DNA from: Nitrospiraceae bacterium
GTDB lineage: Bacteria > Nitrospirota > Thermodesulfovibrionia > UBA6902
Length of the DNA stretch: 33,807 nt
NCBI GenBank assembly: GCA_020356065.1
Contig: CP070632.1
Location: 1,869,254 to 1,903,060 of the forward strand
Reading direction: 5' to 3'
Notes under the pieces: generated by a model
Databases searched by the model: none
Seen by the model: only the letters and a program-made list of their open reading frames with translations
What the model was told of the DNA's origin: nothing
Shown: piece after piece, positions 23,176 to 31,354 of the stretch
How positions within the stretch are numbered: position 1 is the first letter of the stretch
How the letters are laid out: each line of letters starts with the position of its first letter
Position numbers and translations under genes: made by a program

Positions 23176-25458
23176 ATGTCAGAGACATTATCAGACCAGA
23201 TACAGTTAAGTCCGAGTGCACTCAAGGTCCTTGAAAAGCGATATCTGAAAAAGGATGAAGAGGGCAATGTAACAGAGCGTCCCGATGATCTTTTCAGAAG
23301 GGTTGCCAGGGCTGTTGCATCTGTTGAGAAAAAGTACGGTAAACCGGAATCAGATGCACTGGTCGTAGAAGATAAATTTTATCATCTTATGACATCATTA
23401 AAGTTTCTCCCGAACAGTCCTACCCTGATGAATGCAGGCAGGAGACTGGGGCAGCTGTCAGCATGTTTTGTATTGCCTGTAGATGATTCAATGGATTCCA
23501 TTTTTGAGGCCGTAAAAAATGCCGCCTTAATTCACAAATCAGGGGGGGGCACAGGTTTTTCATTTTCCAATCTCAGGCCAAAAGGTGATATCGTAGGGTC
23601 CACAAAAGGAGTTTCTTCAGGACCGATTTCGTTCATGACCGTCTTTGACTCAGCAACAGAAGCGATAAAGCAGGGCGGGACACGAAGGGGAGCAAACATG
23701 GGAATCCTGAGTGTTGACCACCCTGATATACTTGAGTTTATTTCAGCCAAGGACAAGAACAATCAACTCAATAATTTCAACCTCTCTGTCGCACTGACCG
23801 ATGTATTTATGAAAGCTCTCAAGGAAAGCGGAGAGTATGACCTTATTAATCCTCACAACGGGAAACCGGTACGCAAACTGAAAGCCAGAGACGTATTTGA
23901 CTCGATAGTGAATCACGCATGGAAAAACGGCGAGCCCGGAATCATTTTTATGGATAGAATAAACCAGTGCAACCCTACCCCTGCTGCGGGCAAAATAGAA
24001 AGTACCAACCCATGCGGTGAGCAGCCGTTACTTCCCTATGAGTCTTGCAATCTCGGTTCAATTAATCTGTCAAAATTCGTAATCCCGTCTGTTGAGCCGG
24101 AATCTGCCGAGAATATACATGCGAACATAGACTGGGACGCACTCAGGGAGACCATCCATCTGTCCGTTCATTTCCTTGATAATGTCATTGATATAAACAG
24201 GTATCCGCTGGACAAAATAGAACAGTCAACTAAAGCGAACAGAAAAATCGGACTCGGGGTCATGGGCTGGGCAGACATGCTGATTCAGCTCGGCATACCC
24301 TACAACTCTGTTGAAGCATCAAACCTTGCGAACGATCTCATGAAATTTATTCAGAGCGAAGGAAAGAGGCAGTCTTCATTCCTGGCAGTGGAAAGAGGGG
24401 TCTTTCCCAATTTTGATGAAAGTGTTTACTGTGAAAGGATGGATTTGAGAAACGCTACCGTCACAACCATTGCACCAACAGGCACTCTGTCCATTATAGC
24501 GGGCTGTTCAAGTGGCATTGAGCCGTTATTTGCCGTGTCTTTTGTCCGCAATGTCATGGAAGGCACCAAGCTGTATGAAGTCAATCCGCATTTTGAAAGA
24601 ATCGCAAAAGAGAGAGGTTTCTGGAGCAAGGAGCTCATAGAAAAGATTGCTGAACATGGCACACTGCAGGACATCGAAGAGGTGCCCGATGATGTCAAGA
24701 AGGCATTTATCACAGCCCATGACATATCTCCCCTTGACCATGTCAGGATGCAGGCAGCCTTTCAGAAGCATGTGGACAATGCTGTATCCAAGACCGTGAA
24801 TTTTCCGCATGACGCCACGAAAAAAGATGTCGAGGATGTTTACTTTCTCGCTTACGGCCTTGGCTGCAAAGGGGTAACTGTATACAGAGATGGATCCCGT
24901 GATGAGCAGGTGCTCTCCACAGGACAAAGCAGTCAGAAAGAGGAACCGCAATCTGAGGTTGTGGCTGAGCCTGTCTATAAAATAACGCCAAAGAAAAGAC
25001 CGGAAGTAATCAAGGGAACAACCCGGCTTATGAAGACAGGCTGCGGCAATCTCTACATAACCATTAATGAAGATGAAAATGGAAATGTCTTTGAGCTTTT
25101 TACCCATATGGGAAAAGCAGGGGGATGCGCCTCGAGTCAGGCAGAAGCAATCGGACGACTTGTCAGCCTTGCCTTAAGAAGTGACATCGAGCCTATCGAA
25201 ATAGAAAAACAGCTGAAGGGAATAAGCTGCCACAGCCCGGCCTGGGCAGCAGGCGGAAAGATCGCATCATGCTCTGATGCTATTTCCAAAGCTATCGAAA
25301 GATATAAACAGGTCGGCACCAAAAAGAACGGCAATGGTTCGCACACCAAGAACGAGAAGGTAATGATGTGCGGTGCCTGTCCTGATTGTGGTGGCGCAGT
25401 TGAACACGAAGGCGGATGTGCTGTCTGCAGGGACTGTGGATTTACGAAGTGCAGCTAA
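23176..25458 (+). CDS. nrdJ: Adenosylcobalamin-dependent (class II) ribonucleoside-diphosphate reductase
   Basis: This enzyme reduces ribonucleotides to deoxyribonucleotides using a thiyl radical made from adenosylcobalamin, so it works with or without oxygen. At 760 residues it lacks an N-terminal ATP-cone. The thiyl Cys280 and Glu282 lie in NPCGEQPLLPYESCNLGSIN, and Cys291 with Cys97 (SACFVLPVDD) should form the redox pair; this spacing matches the Thermotoga enzyme. KSGGGTGFSFSNLRP and TQGGTRRGAN-like GGTRRGANMG are substrate-loop motifs, and APTGTLSIIAGCSSGIEP is the late signature. The C-terminal tail is cysteine-rich (MMCGACPDCGGAVEHEGGC...CRDCG), probably a zinc ribbon and thiol shuttle. 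A GGGAGG Shine-Dalgarno precedes the ATG. rlpA overlaps its end by 10 bases. Confidence 0.97.
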   Translation: MSETLSDQIQLSPSALKVLEKRYLKKDEEGNVTERPDDLFRRVARAVASVEKKYGKPESDALVVEDKFYHLMTSLKFLPNSPTLMNAGRRLGQLSACFVLPVDDSMDSIFEAVKNAALIHKSGGGTGFSFSNLRPKGDIVGSTKGVSSGPISFMTVFDSATEAIKQGGTRRGANMGILSVDHPDILEFISAKDKNNQLNNFNLSVALTDVFMKALKESGEYDLINPHNGKPVRKLKARDVFDSIVNHAWKNGEPGIIFMDRINQCNPTPAAGKIESTNPCGEQPLLPYESCNLGSINLSKFVIPSVEPESAENIHANIDWDALRETIHLSVHFLDNVIDINRYPLDKIEQSTKANRKIGLGVMGWADMLIQLGIPYNSVEASNLANDLMKFIQSEGKRQSSFLAVERGVFPNFDESVYCERMDLRNATVTTIAPTGTLSIIAGCSSGIEPLFAVSFVRNVMEGTKLYEVNPHFERIAKERGFWSKELIEKIAEHGTLQDIEEVPDDVKKAFITAHDISPLDHVRMQAAFQKHVDNAVSKTVNFPHDATKKDVEDVYFLAYGLGCKGVTVYRDGSRDEQVLSTGQSSQKEEPQSEVVAEPVYKITPKKRPEVIKGTTRLMKTGCGNLYITINEDENGNVFELFTHMGKAGGCASSQAEAIGRLVSLALRSDIEPIEIEKQLKGISCHSPAWAAGGKIASCSDAISKAIERYKQVGTKKNGNGSHTKNEKVMMCGACPDCGGAVEHEGGCAVCRDCGFTKCS

Positions 25459-26114
25459 AAAAAGGGCTGGCCCTTATATTTCTTTTCACACTGCTTTCTT
25501 CATGCGCTTCAACTCCAAAGGTTGAACATAAACCGAGTCGGAGCTACATGACAGCTTCTTGGTACGGTGAGAAGTTTCATGGCCGGCCAACCTCCTCGGG
25601 TGAACGGTTTGATATGCACGGCCTTACCGCCGCTCACAAGACTCTTGTCTTTGGCACAAAACTGCGCGTTACCAATCCGGATACCGGCAGGTCTGTTGAC
25701 GTCGTGGTAAATGACCGTGGACCGTTCATTCCCGGACGGGACCTCGACCTTTCTTATGGAGCGGCAGAGGTCATAGGACTGGCAGAAAAAGGCGTGGGAA
25801 GAGTAAAAGTAAACTATCTGGGAAGGGACATGCGATATGTGAAAAGGATCGCTTACCAACCCTCGCTGCCGGTTGACTCCCCTGTGCCGGTCACGATCCA
25901 GATCGGCTCTTTTGAAGACAAATCCAGGGCATTCAGACTGAAAAAGGGGCTTGATATAAAATACAGCGACGTCTATGTAACCCGTGTCAGAATAAACGGG
26001 AAAATGTTTTTCAGAGTAAAGGTAGGCAATTACAACAGTCGTGATGCTGCATATCAGACAGCTGAAAAACTTGCTGATGAAGGATATGATACACTTATCA
26101 CGGTAAGGAAATAG
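25449..26114 (+). CDS. rlpA: RlpA-like septal lipoprotein with DPBB and SPOR domains
   Basis: RlpA proteins are outer-membrane lipoproteins, some of them lytic transglycosylases, that bind and cut glycan strands stripped of stem peptides at the division site. From a GTG at 25449 the 221-residue product begins VQLKKGLALIFLFTLLSSC with a lipobox LSSC (acylated Cys19). Longer in-frame starts inside nrdJ (25416) would bury the signal peptide. The double-psi barrel has ASWYGEKFHGRPTSSGERFD, LTAAHKTLVFGTKLRVTN and the NDRGPFIPGRDLDLSYGAA catalytic-type motif. The C-terminal SPOR domain begins VTIQIGSFEDKSRAFRLKK. It overlaps nrdJ by 10 bases, so translation is probably coupled. Confidence 0.9.
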   Translation: MQLKKGLALIFLFTLLSSCASTPKVEHKPSRSYMTASWYGEKFHGRPTSSGERFDMHGLTAAHKTLVFGTKLRVTNPDTGRSVDVVVNDRGPFIPGRDLDLSYGAAEVIGLAEKGVGRVKVNYLGRDMRYVKRIAYQPSLPVDSPVPVTIQIGSFEDKSRAFRLKKGLDIKYSDVYVTRVRINGKMFFRVKVGNYNSRDAAYQTAEKLADEGYDTLITVRK

Positions 26115-26139
26115 CTGTTCATCGCCTTATTTCCGGAAT

Positions 26140-26143
26140 GGAG
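26140..26143 (+). promoter_or_regulatory. Shine-Dalgarno deciding the deaminase start
   Basis: GGAG lies 9 bases before the ATG at 26153. The ATG at 26138 overlaps it and is the alternative, longer start. Confidence 0.5.
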
Positions 26144-26152
26144 AATAAAAAA

Positions 26153-26587
26153 ATGCGTCCTGAGTGGGATGAATACTTCATTGAAATTGCAAAAGTCGTG
26201 TCTTCAAGATCAACCTGTCTGCGCCGCAGGTATGGTGCGGTCATCGTAAAAGACCGGGTCATTATCAGCACGGGATACAATGGATCTCCACGAGGGATTC
26301 AGAACTGTATCGATCTGAATATGTGCACCAGGCAGGAGCGGAACATCCCCTCTGGTGAGAGATATGAACTGTGCGAGGCAGTGCATGCTGAACAGAATGC
26401 GATTATTAATGGCCCGCCTGAACGTATGAAGGGTGCAACCATTTATATCGCAGGATTCGAAGAGGACGACAGTTTTGCAGCTGGCAGGCCGTGTAAATTA
26501 TGCGACCGCATGATACGTAACTCCCAGATCACAGAAGTTGTATATCTGGACAAGGATGCATCACTAAAAAAGATTGATATTTTTTGA
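26153..26587 (+). CDS. dCMP deaminase family protein
   Basis: The enzyme deaminates dCMP to dUMP, feeding thymidylate synthesis; the family also includes ComEB of competence operons. From the ATG at 26153 the 144-residue protein reads MRPEWDEYFIEIAKVVSSRS, the standard family start, whereas ATG 26138 adds five residues. The zinc site is His78-Ala-Glu80 in EAVHAEQNAII with Cys114 and Cys117 in RPCKLCDRMI. The TGYNGSPRG loop and two extra cysteines (Cys52, Cys58 or Cys74) match the dCMP branch rather than free-cytosine deaminases. It lies 38 bases after rlpA and its stop overlaps the next ATG (TGATG), so nrdJ, rlpA and this gene probably form one transcript for DNA precursor supply and envelope work. 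Confidence 0.9.
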   Translation: MRPEWDEYFIEIAKVVSSRSTCLRRRYGAVIVKDRVIISTGYNGSPRGIQNCIDLNMCTRQERNIPSGERYELCEAVHAEQNAIINGPPERMKGATIYIAGFEEDDSFAAGRPCKLCDRMIRNSQITEVVYLDKDASLKKIDIF

Positions 26588-27561
26588 TGGCAGCCTTTAT
26601 GAAATTAGATATAACAATTCATAAAGGCAATCCTGAAAAACCTGTTGCAATTTTTATCCATGGGCTGGCCATGGACAAATACTTCTGGCTTGATCCGCTT
26701 GAGACAAAGGCATTTGCCAAAAACATACCGCTGAAGTATTTTGCGGCAAAAAAACCCCGGCACTCCGACTCTTCAAGAAAAATAACTATCGGCGATGTTC
26801 CGAAAAAGATCAGTGGCTTATGGAATGATGTCGTTCGGGAGGGATGCAGCGCTGTCTGCTGGAGCCAGAGAAGACCGGTCGGGCCTATCAGTATTGCCGT
26901 TAAAGAACTGAATGACGTCGTGTTGATCGTGAAAAAAAAGTTTCCGTCCAGGCCGGTTGCCTTTATCTGTCACAGTCGGGGAGGCCTGGTTGCCAGAAAA
27001 TTAATGGAATCAAGGCCCCAGGGAGTGAAAGCCCTTATTACCATTGCCTCTCCGCACAGGGGCAGTTCTCTGTCAAAAATTGGCAAATATATTGAACCTC
27101 TCACAAAACCTCTTAATCCCATTATCCCTGAAAGCACTCGAGGCAATGTTTCAGGAATCATAAAAAACCTGCGTGAACTAATTAATGGAAAGGCGCTTAA
27201 GGAGCTGATGCCAGGTTCAGCTTTTATACGGAATTTACAGGACACCCCGGTAAGCGGAATTCATTATGTATCTTTTGGAGGCAAAAAAACAGCACTGGTA
27301 CATATTTATAAATGGGAAAGAATGGACCACACTGTTAAGGCCAGATCCATATTAACAATTCCCGATTCACTCCTTAAAATAGTTCCCTCTTCTGCAAGGC
27401 CCCCTGAATTGATCCCCGGGAAAGCGGACTTTATGGTGACCGCTGAGAGCTCTGTTCTTCCCTGGACAAAAGAGCACTATAATGTTCAGGCAAACCATTT
27501 CACCATTACATGGAACAGGAAAGTAAGGGGAAAAACCCTCGAGGTCCTTCGGAAGATCTGA
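26587..27561 (+). CDS. Alpha/beta hydrolase, lipase-like (PGAP1-type)
   Basis: The 324-residue product has the alpha/beta hydrolase order: a strand ending IFIHGLAMDKYFW (oxyanion His-Gly at 25-26), and the nucleophile elbow ICHSRGGLVAR (Ser130). ITIASPHRGSSL is typical of lipases and PGAP1-like deacylases. The Asp and late His are less certain; DFMVTAESS and YNVQANHFT near the C-terminus are good candidates, the latter for the catalytic His. The elbow has Cys in place of the first Gly of G-x-S-x-G. There is no signal peptide. The ATG overlaps the deaminase stop (TGATG); a second ATG at 26599 is possible. Substrate unknown. It ends at a 9-bp hairpin shared with the convergent gene. Confidence 0.78.
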   Translation: MAAFMKLDITIHKGNPEKPVAIFIHGLAMDKYFWLDPLETKAFAKNIPLKYFAAKKPRHSDSSRKITIGDVPKKISGLWNDVVREGCSAVCWSQRRPVGPISIAVKELNDVVLIVKKKFPSRPVAFICHSRGGLVARKLMESRPQGVKALITIASPHRGSSLSKIGKYIEPLTKPLNPIIPESTRGNVSGIIKNLRELINGKALKELMPGSAFIRNLQDTPVSGIHYVSFGGKKTALVHIYKWERMDHTVKARSILTIPDSLLKIVPSSARPPELIPGKADFMVTAESSVLPWTKEHYNVQANHFTITWNRKVRGKTLEVLRKI

Positions 27562-27565
27562 CATG

Positions 27566-27588
27566 ATATGGAGGTTCAACCTCCATAT
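27566..27588. terminator. Hairpin between convergent genes
   Basis: ATATGGAGG (27566-27574) and CCTCCATAT (27580-27588) form a perfect 9-bp stem with a TTCAA loop. It lies between the hydrolase stop and the minus-strand gene stop. It lacks a T-run on the plus strand but is well placed as a bidirectional 3'-end structure. Confidence 0.6.
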
Positions 27589-27983
27589 TACCCGTAATAC
27601 AACTTCATCTCTTCCCTGCCAATGATCCTGCCCTTTGATTTTTTTTTATGAAAAACACAGTTATTTTCATCATCAACTTCGATCCAGTCACATGGGTAAG
27701 TCAATTCAGCATTGGGAGATTCAATCACACACATGTCCTTCCATTTTTTTTTCCCATTCTGCTCAATATAAGGGACCAGACCTTTATGCTGCCAGAAAGA
27801 TATCAGGCTTTCCATTTCCATTGAAGTCATGGTCCCGTCCCGGAAGAGGTGCATATCATGCCAGAAGTTCTCGCCAAACTTATTTTGATGATGTGTGCGA
27901 AACAGGTCAAATCCTCCGGGATAGCAGAGGTTGATCTGCTTTATGGGGATGATAAGATTCATGTTTTCAAGTTTGATGGCCAT
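27588..27983 (-). CDS. Conserved-looking protein of unknown function
   Basis: The 131-residue product (124 if started at the Met codon at 27962, MNLIIPIKQINLCYPGGFD) has no signal peptide or membrane segment. It is rich in aromatic residues and His: FDLFRTHHQNKFGENFWHDMHLFRDGTM, then SLISFWQHKGLVPYIEQNG, a cysteine pair spread as CVIESP...YPCDWIEVDDENNCVF, and a basic HKKKSKGRIIGREEMKLYYG end. I do not recognise the family. The His- and Cys-rich composition would allow metal binding, but this is not shown. It sits alone between a terminator and a convergent hairpin on the minus strand; no Shine-Dalgarno stands out for either start. Confidence 0.6.
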   Translation of the reverse strand: MAIKLENMNLIIPIKQINLCYPGGFDLFRTHHQNKFGENFWHDMHLFRDGTMTSMEMESLISFWQHKGLVPYIEQNGKKKWKDMCVIESPNAELTYPCDWIEVDDENNCVFHKKKSKGRIIGREEMKLYYG

Positions 27984-28004
27984 ATGCTGTTTCTATTCAA
28001 GTTT

Positions 28005-28038
28005 AGCAAAAAGAAAGGGACAGAAAAAGCCTGTCCCT
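28005..28038 (-). terminator. Intrinsic terminator downstream of ahcY (minus strand)
   Basis: AGGGACAG (28016-28023) and CTGTCCCT (28031-28038) form a perfect 8-bp stem. On the minus strand it is followed by TTCTTTTTG, a good Rho-independent tail. The GGGACAG word is also common in dispersed repeats. Confidence 0.75.
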
Positions 28039-28090
28039 GTATATAAAAAGATGAATTAATGTCTGTCCATGAACAGCCGTTTTATATTTT

Positions 28091-28204
28091 TGTCATGCCC
28101 GAAATTAGTAATCGGGTATCTCGGAGCGAGTCTCCGTGTAGAGTCGCTCCGACCAGACTATTCCGAAAAGACTGGATGCCGGCTAAAGGACTGCCGGAAT
28201 GTCA
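28091..28204. repeat. Cluster of three palindromes downstream of ahcY, including CTGGAT copy 2
   Basis: Three stems follow one another. First is ATGCCCGA...TCGGGTAT (about 28095-28119). Second is a perfect 8-bp CGGAGCGA / TCGCTCCG pair (28122-28129 with 28144-28151). Third is CTGGATGCCGGC...GCCGGAATGTCAG (28172-28204), which has the same flanks as the repeat at 9248-9281. They sit between the ahcY stop and its terminator, so they would be in the 3' untranslated region. Confidence 0.7.
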
Positions 28205-28237
28205 GACAGAGATATCGAGTTTATACACGGATTCCAA

Positions 28238-29668
28238 CTAATATCTGTAATGCTCCGGCTTGTAAGGCCCTTCCACAGGTACGCCAATGTAATCGGCCTG
28301 TTCCTGTGTCAACCTCGTTAGCTTGACCCCGATCTTTTCCAGATGCAGCCTCGCGACTTCCTCATCAAGCTTCTTTGAAAGCCTGTAGACCTTTTTTTCA
28401 TATACATCTCTGTTATTCCATAAATCGATCTGCGCCAGGGTCTGATTGGTAAAGCTGTTTGACATGACAAACGAAGGGTGCCCGGTCGCGCAGCCAAGGT
28501 TTACAAGTCGTCCCTCGGCCAGGAGAAATATTGAATGTCCTTCAGGGAAAATATATTTATCAACCTGCGGCTTAATATTTACTTTCTCAACTCCTGCATA
28601 GGCATTTAACTTGTCCACCTGTATTTCATTATCAAAATGTCCAATATTACACACAATTGCCTGGTCTTTCATTTTGGCCATGTGCTCGATTTTGATGATA
28701 TCTCTGTTACCCGTCGTAGTAATATACAGATCTCCTTCGCCAAGGGTATCTTCTACCGTTGCAACCTCATATCCCTCCATTGCAGCCTGCAGTGCACATA
28801 TCGGGTCAATTTCGGTAACGATTACTCGGGAGCCATATTCCTTTAATGACTGGGCACAGCCCTTGCCCACATCTCCATAACCGCAAACAACAGAGACCTT
28901 GCCAGCAAGCATCACATCGGTAGCCCTTTTTATGCCGTCAGCAAGTGACTCTCTGCAGCCATAAAGATTGTCAAATTTAGATTTGGTAACTGAATCATTG
29001 ACATTAATGGCAGGGATGAGAAGGGTCCCTTTATTCATCATTTCATATAACCTGTGAACACCCGTCGTCGTCTCTTCACTGACCCCTTTCCACTCCCCGA
29101 CTATTCCATGCCACTTTTTGCTGTCTTCCGCAAGTATGGACTTCAGCAGACTGTTAATGATCTTCAGCTCATGATTATCTGTTGGCTCATCAAGAATGGC
29201 CGCATTGTTTTCCGCCTCATACCCGCGGTGAATAAACAGGGTTGCATCACCACCGTCATCAACGATTAACTGCGGCCCCAGCCCTCCCGGGAATGTAAGG
29301 GCTTCATTCGTACACCACCAGTATTCTTCAAGCGTTTCCCCCTTCCATGCAAAGACCGGTACGCCTGCTGCTGCGATAGCTGCTGCAGCATGGTCCTGGG
29401 TTGAAAAAATATTGCAGCTCGCCCATCTGACATCTGCTCCTAACGCAACAAGTGTTTCTATCAGAACAGCTGTCTGTATGGTCATATGCAGAGAGCCCGC
29501 GACCCTGACCCCCTTCAAAGGCTTTTCTGCTGCATACTTTGCCCTTACAGACATCAGTCCCGGCATCTCCTTTTCCGCTATTTCTATCTCCTTCCTGCCC
29601 CATTCCGCAAGGTTGATATCAGCTACTTTATAGTCCTTTGTTTTTTTATCATCTATTGTTGTAGACAC
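28238..29668 (-). CDS. ahcY: Adenosylhomocysteinase (S-adenosylhomocysteine hydrolase)
   Basis: AhcY hydrolyses S-adenosylhomocysteine to homocysteine and adenosine, relieving methyltransferase inhibition; it carries bound NAD. The 476-residue length suits the bacterial form with its extra insertion segment. Visible motifs are [45 protein letters not shown] with the catalytic Lys/Asp region, the Rossmann stretch [40 protein letters not shown] and the conserved KPEHYRY end. The start is GTG 29668, placed by AAGGAGG eight bases upstream; an ATG at 29686 would put that Shine-Dalgarno inside the gene. metK lies 336 bases upstream on the same strand with its own terminator between. Confidence 0.97.
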   Translation of the reverse strand: MSTTIDDKKTKDYKVADINLAEWGRKEIEIAEKEMPGLMSVRAKYAAEKPLKGVRVAGSLHMTIQTAVLIETLVALGADVRWASCNIFSTQDHAAAAIAAAGVPVFAWKGETLEEYWWCTNEALTFPGGLGPQLIVDDGGDATLFIHRGYEAENNAAILDEPTDNHELKIINSLLKSILAEDSKKWHGIVGEWKGVSEETTTGVHRLYEMMNKGTLLIPAINVNDSVTKSKFDNLYGCRESLADGIKRATDVMLAGKVSVVCGYGDVGKGCAQSLKEYGSRVIVTEIDPICALQAAMEGYEVATVEDTLGEGDLYITTTGNRDIIKIEHMAKMKDQAIVCNIGHFDNEIQVDKLNAYAGVEKVNIKPQVDKYIFPEGHSIFLLAEGRLVNLGCATGHPSFVMSNSFTNQTLAQIDLWNNRDVYEKKVYRLSKKLDEEVARLHLEKIGVKLTRLTQEQADYIGVPVEGPYKPEHYRY

Positions 29669-29676
29669 TGCTCTTT

Positions 29677-29683
29677 CCTCCTT
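29677..29683 (-). promoter_or_regulatory. Shine-Dalgarno AAGGAGG fixing the ahcY start
   Basis: AAGGAGG on the minus strand lies 8 bases before GTG 29668. It overlaps the longer frame's ATG (29686-29684), which has no site of its own. Confidence 0.8.
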
Positions 29684-29944
29684 CATATCTACTGATCATT
29701 GCTTTACGCATATGCGCCATTTCGCAATAATTCATTGAATTTACAATAAGTTGTATATTAATCATTATCTGAATATATTTGCAACTCAAACCGCTTACTG
29801 TATGAAAATGGATGTGATCATACTAACCTTTGTATTCATAACATGACTGTCTTAATACACATAGATGAATTATCAAGACTGACATGTACATTTTAGTCGG
29901 ATTCTCTAATGGAACCCTCCCCAATTTACTGAATACAATATAAA

Positions 29945-29972
29945 GGCGGGAAGGGAATTCATCCCACCCGCC
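29945..29972 (-). terminator. Terminator between metK and ahcY
   Basis: GGCGGG (29945-29950) pairs with CCCGCC (29967-29972), with an inner GGGA/TCCC stem (29953-29956 with 29962-29965). On the minus strand the hairpin is followed by TTTATATTG. It lies about 30 bases beyond the metK stop. The remaining 250 bases up to ahcY show no SAH-riboswitch motif. Confidence 0.7.
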
Positions 29973-30004
29973 GTACCTGGCCATGTCATTTTTAAGCAGA
30001 AAGC

Positions 30005-31165
30005 TTATTTTGCATCATTCTTTAAGGTTTCTGCCATATCAGTTTTTTCCCAGGGGAATCCCATGTCTTCTCTGCCGAAATGACCATATGAAGCAGTGGG
30101 TTCGTATATAGGTCGCAACAGATCCAGCATGGTGATCAACCCTCTCGGCCTGAGATCAAAGTGCTTACGCACAAGCTCTATGATCCTGGAATCATCGATC
30201 TTTCCTGTACCGAAAGTCTCAATATCGATGGATGTCGGTTCAGCAACTCCGATAGCATAGGACACCTGGAGTTCGCAGCGATCAGCAAGGCCCGCAGCAA
30301 CTATGTTTTTTGCAACATATCGGGTGGCATACGCAGCAGAGCGGTCAACTTTTGACGGGTCCTTGCCTGAGAAAGCACCTCCGCCATGATGTGCAGCTCC
30401 GCCATACGTATCCACGATTATCTTCCGGCCGGTAACACCGCAGTCCCCCACGGGGCCTCCAATAACAAACCGTCCCGTTGGATTTATATGAAATTTTGTG
30501 TTCTTACTTATCCATTCCTTCGGCAATACAGGCAGGATAATATCATCCATAACTGCTTCTTTAAGGGCTTTATACTCAATGTCAGGTGAATGCTGGGTGG
30601 AAAGCACAACCGCTTCAATACCAACCGGCTTGCCGTCTTCATAACGTAATGTTACCTGGCTCTTTGCATCAGGACGGAGCCACGGCAGTGTGCCGTTTTT
30701 ACGGACTTCTGCCTGACGCTGCATAAGACGGTGCGCATACGTTATCGGAGCGGGCATAAGCACCTCGGTCTCATTTGTGGCGTATCCGAACATGATCCCC
30801 TGGTCTCCAGCTCCCTGTTCATGGTCATCCGTTTCATCAACACCCATGGCAATATCTGCTGATTGTTTATCAATGGAGGTAAGCACCGCACATGATTCCC
30901 AGTCAAATCCCATGTCTGAATGGTTATATCCAATTTCCCTCACCTTGTTACGAACGATCGCATGCATATCTATCCATGCCGTGGTTGTTATTTCTCCGGA
31001 TATCAAAACCATGCCGGTATTGACGAGCGTTTCGCATGCTACACGGGATGCTGTGTCCTGTTTGAAAATCGCATCCAGTATTGAATCTGAGATCTGGTCT
31101 GCGACTTTATCGGGATGTCCCTCTGATACAGACTCAGATGTAAAAATGTGATTACTTTTGTTCAT
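30005..31165 (-). CDS. metK: S-adenosylmethionine synthetase
   Basis: MetK makes S-adenosylmethionine from methionine and ATP as a tetramer. The 386-residue protein shows [19 protein letters not shown] at the N-terminus, signature 1 [12 protein letters not shown], and [21 protein letters not shown]. The glycine-rich signature 2 [19 protein letters not shown] and the [14 protein letters not shown] segment near the end also match. GGAGG lies 6 bases before the ATG. It is divergent from uvrA and upstream of ahcY, so the production and recycling ends of the SAM cycle sit side by side. The predicted leader is short (about 27 bases), leaving no room for a SAM riboswitch. Confidence 0.98.
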   Translation of the reverse strand: MNKSNHIFTSESVSEGHPDKVADQISDSILDAIFKQDTASRVACETLVNTGMVLISGEITTTAWIDMHAIVRNKVREIGYNHSDMGFDWESCAVLTSIDKQSADIAMGVDETDDHEQGAGDQGIMFGYATNETEVLMPAPITYAHRLMQRQAEVRKNGTLPWLRPDAKSQVTLRYEDGKPVGIEAVVLSTQHSPDIEYKALKEAVMDDIILPVLPKEWISKNTKFHINPTGRFVIGGPVGDCGVTGRKIIVDTYGGAAHHGGGAFSGKDPSKVDRSAAYATRYVAKNIVAAGLADRCELQVSYAIGVAEPTSIDIETFGTGKIDDSRIIELVRKHFDLRPRGLITMLDLLRPIYEPTASYGHFGREDMGFPWEKTDMAETLKNDAK

Positions 31166-31198
31166 TATTGCCTCCGTTAAAGTTCAGATAAGAAGATT

Positions 31199-31228
31199 AT
31201 TATAATATTTTTTTATACTTTCATGCAA
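31199..31228 (-). promoter_or_regulatory. Promoter of metK
   Basis: On the minus strand TTGCAT (31228-31223), an 18-base spacer and a perfect TATAAT (31204-31199). The transcript would start near 31192, 27 bases before the metK ATG. Confidence 0.55.
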
Positions 31229-31313
31229 TTGATGTTATGACGTGGTTAGGACACAGGTTCACTCTTTCTCATGTTCAAAGACGGAACATTGTCCTGTCGA
31301 CATACTCCTTTCA

Positions 31314-31322
31314 TGGTATAGT
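31314..31322 (+). promoter_or_regulatory. Extended -10 promoter element for uvrA
   Basis: TGGTATAGT matches the extended -10 form TGnTATAAT. No good -35 is seen at 16-18 bases. Transcription would begin near 31329, 26 bases before the ATG. Confidence 0.5.
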
Positions 31323-31336
31323 AAAAATTAAACCTT

Positions 31337-31352
31337 TATTGTCTGGACAATA
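31337..31352. promoter_or_regulatory. TATTGTC-TG-GACAATA palindrome in the uvrA leader
   Basis: A 7+2+7 inverted repeat lies between the promoter and the uvrA ATG, where the Shine-Dalgarno would be expected. It could be an operator for a DNA-damage repressor or a translation-blocking hairpin. It does not match the LexA consensus sequences I know. Confidence 0.45.
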
Positions 31353-31354
31353 TC

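Noticed and set aside
29687-30004. Possible SAM or SAH riboswitch between metK and ahcY
   Set aside because: The CGCATATGCG palindrome and nearby stems do not show the conserved SAH or SAM riboswitch core motifs; I see only a terminator and AT-rich DNA.
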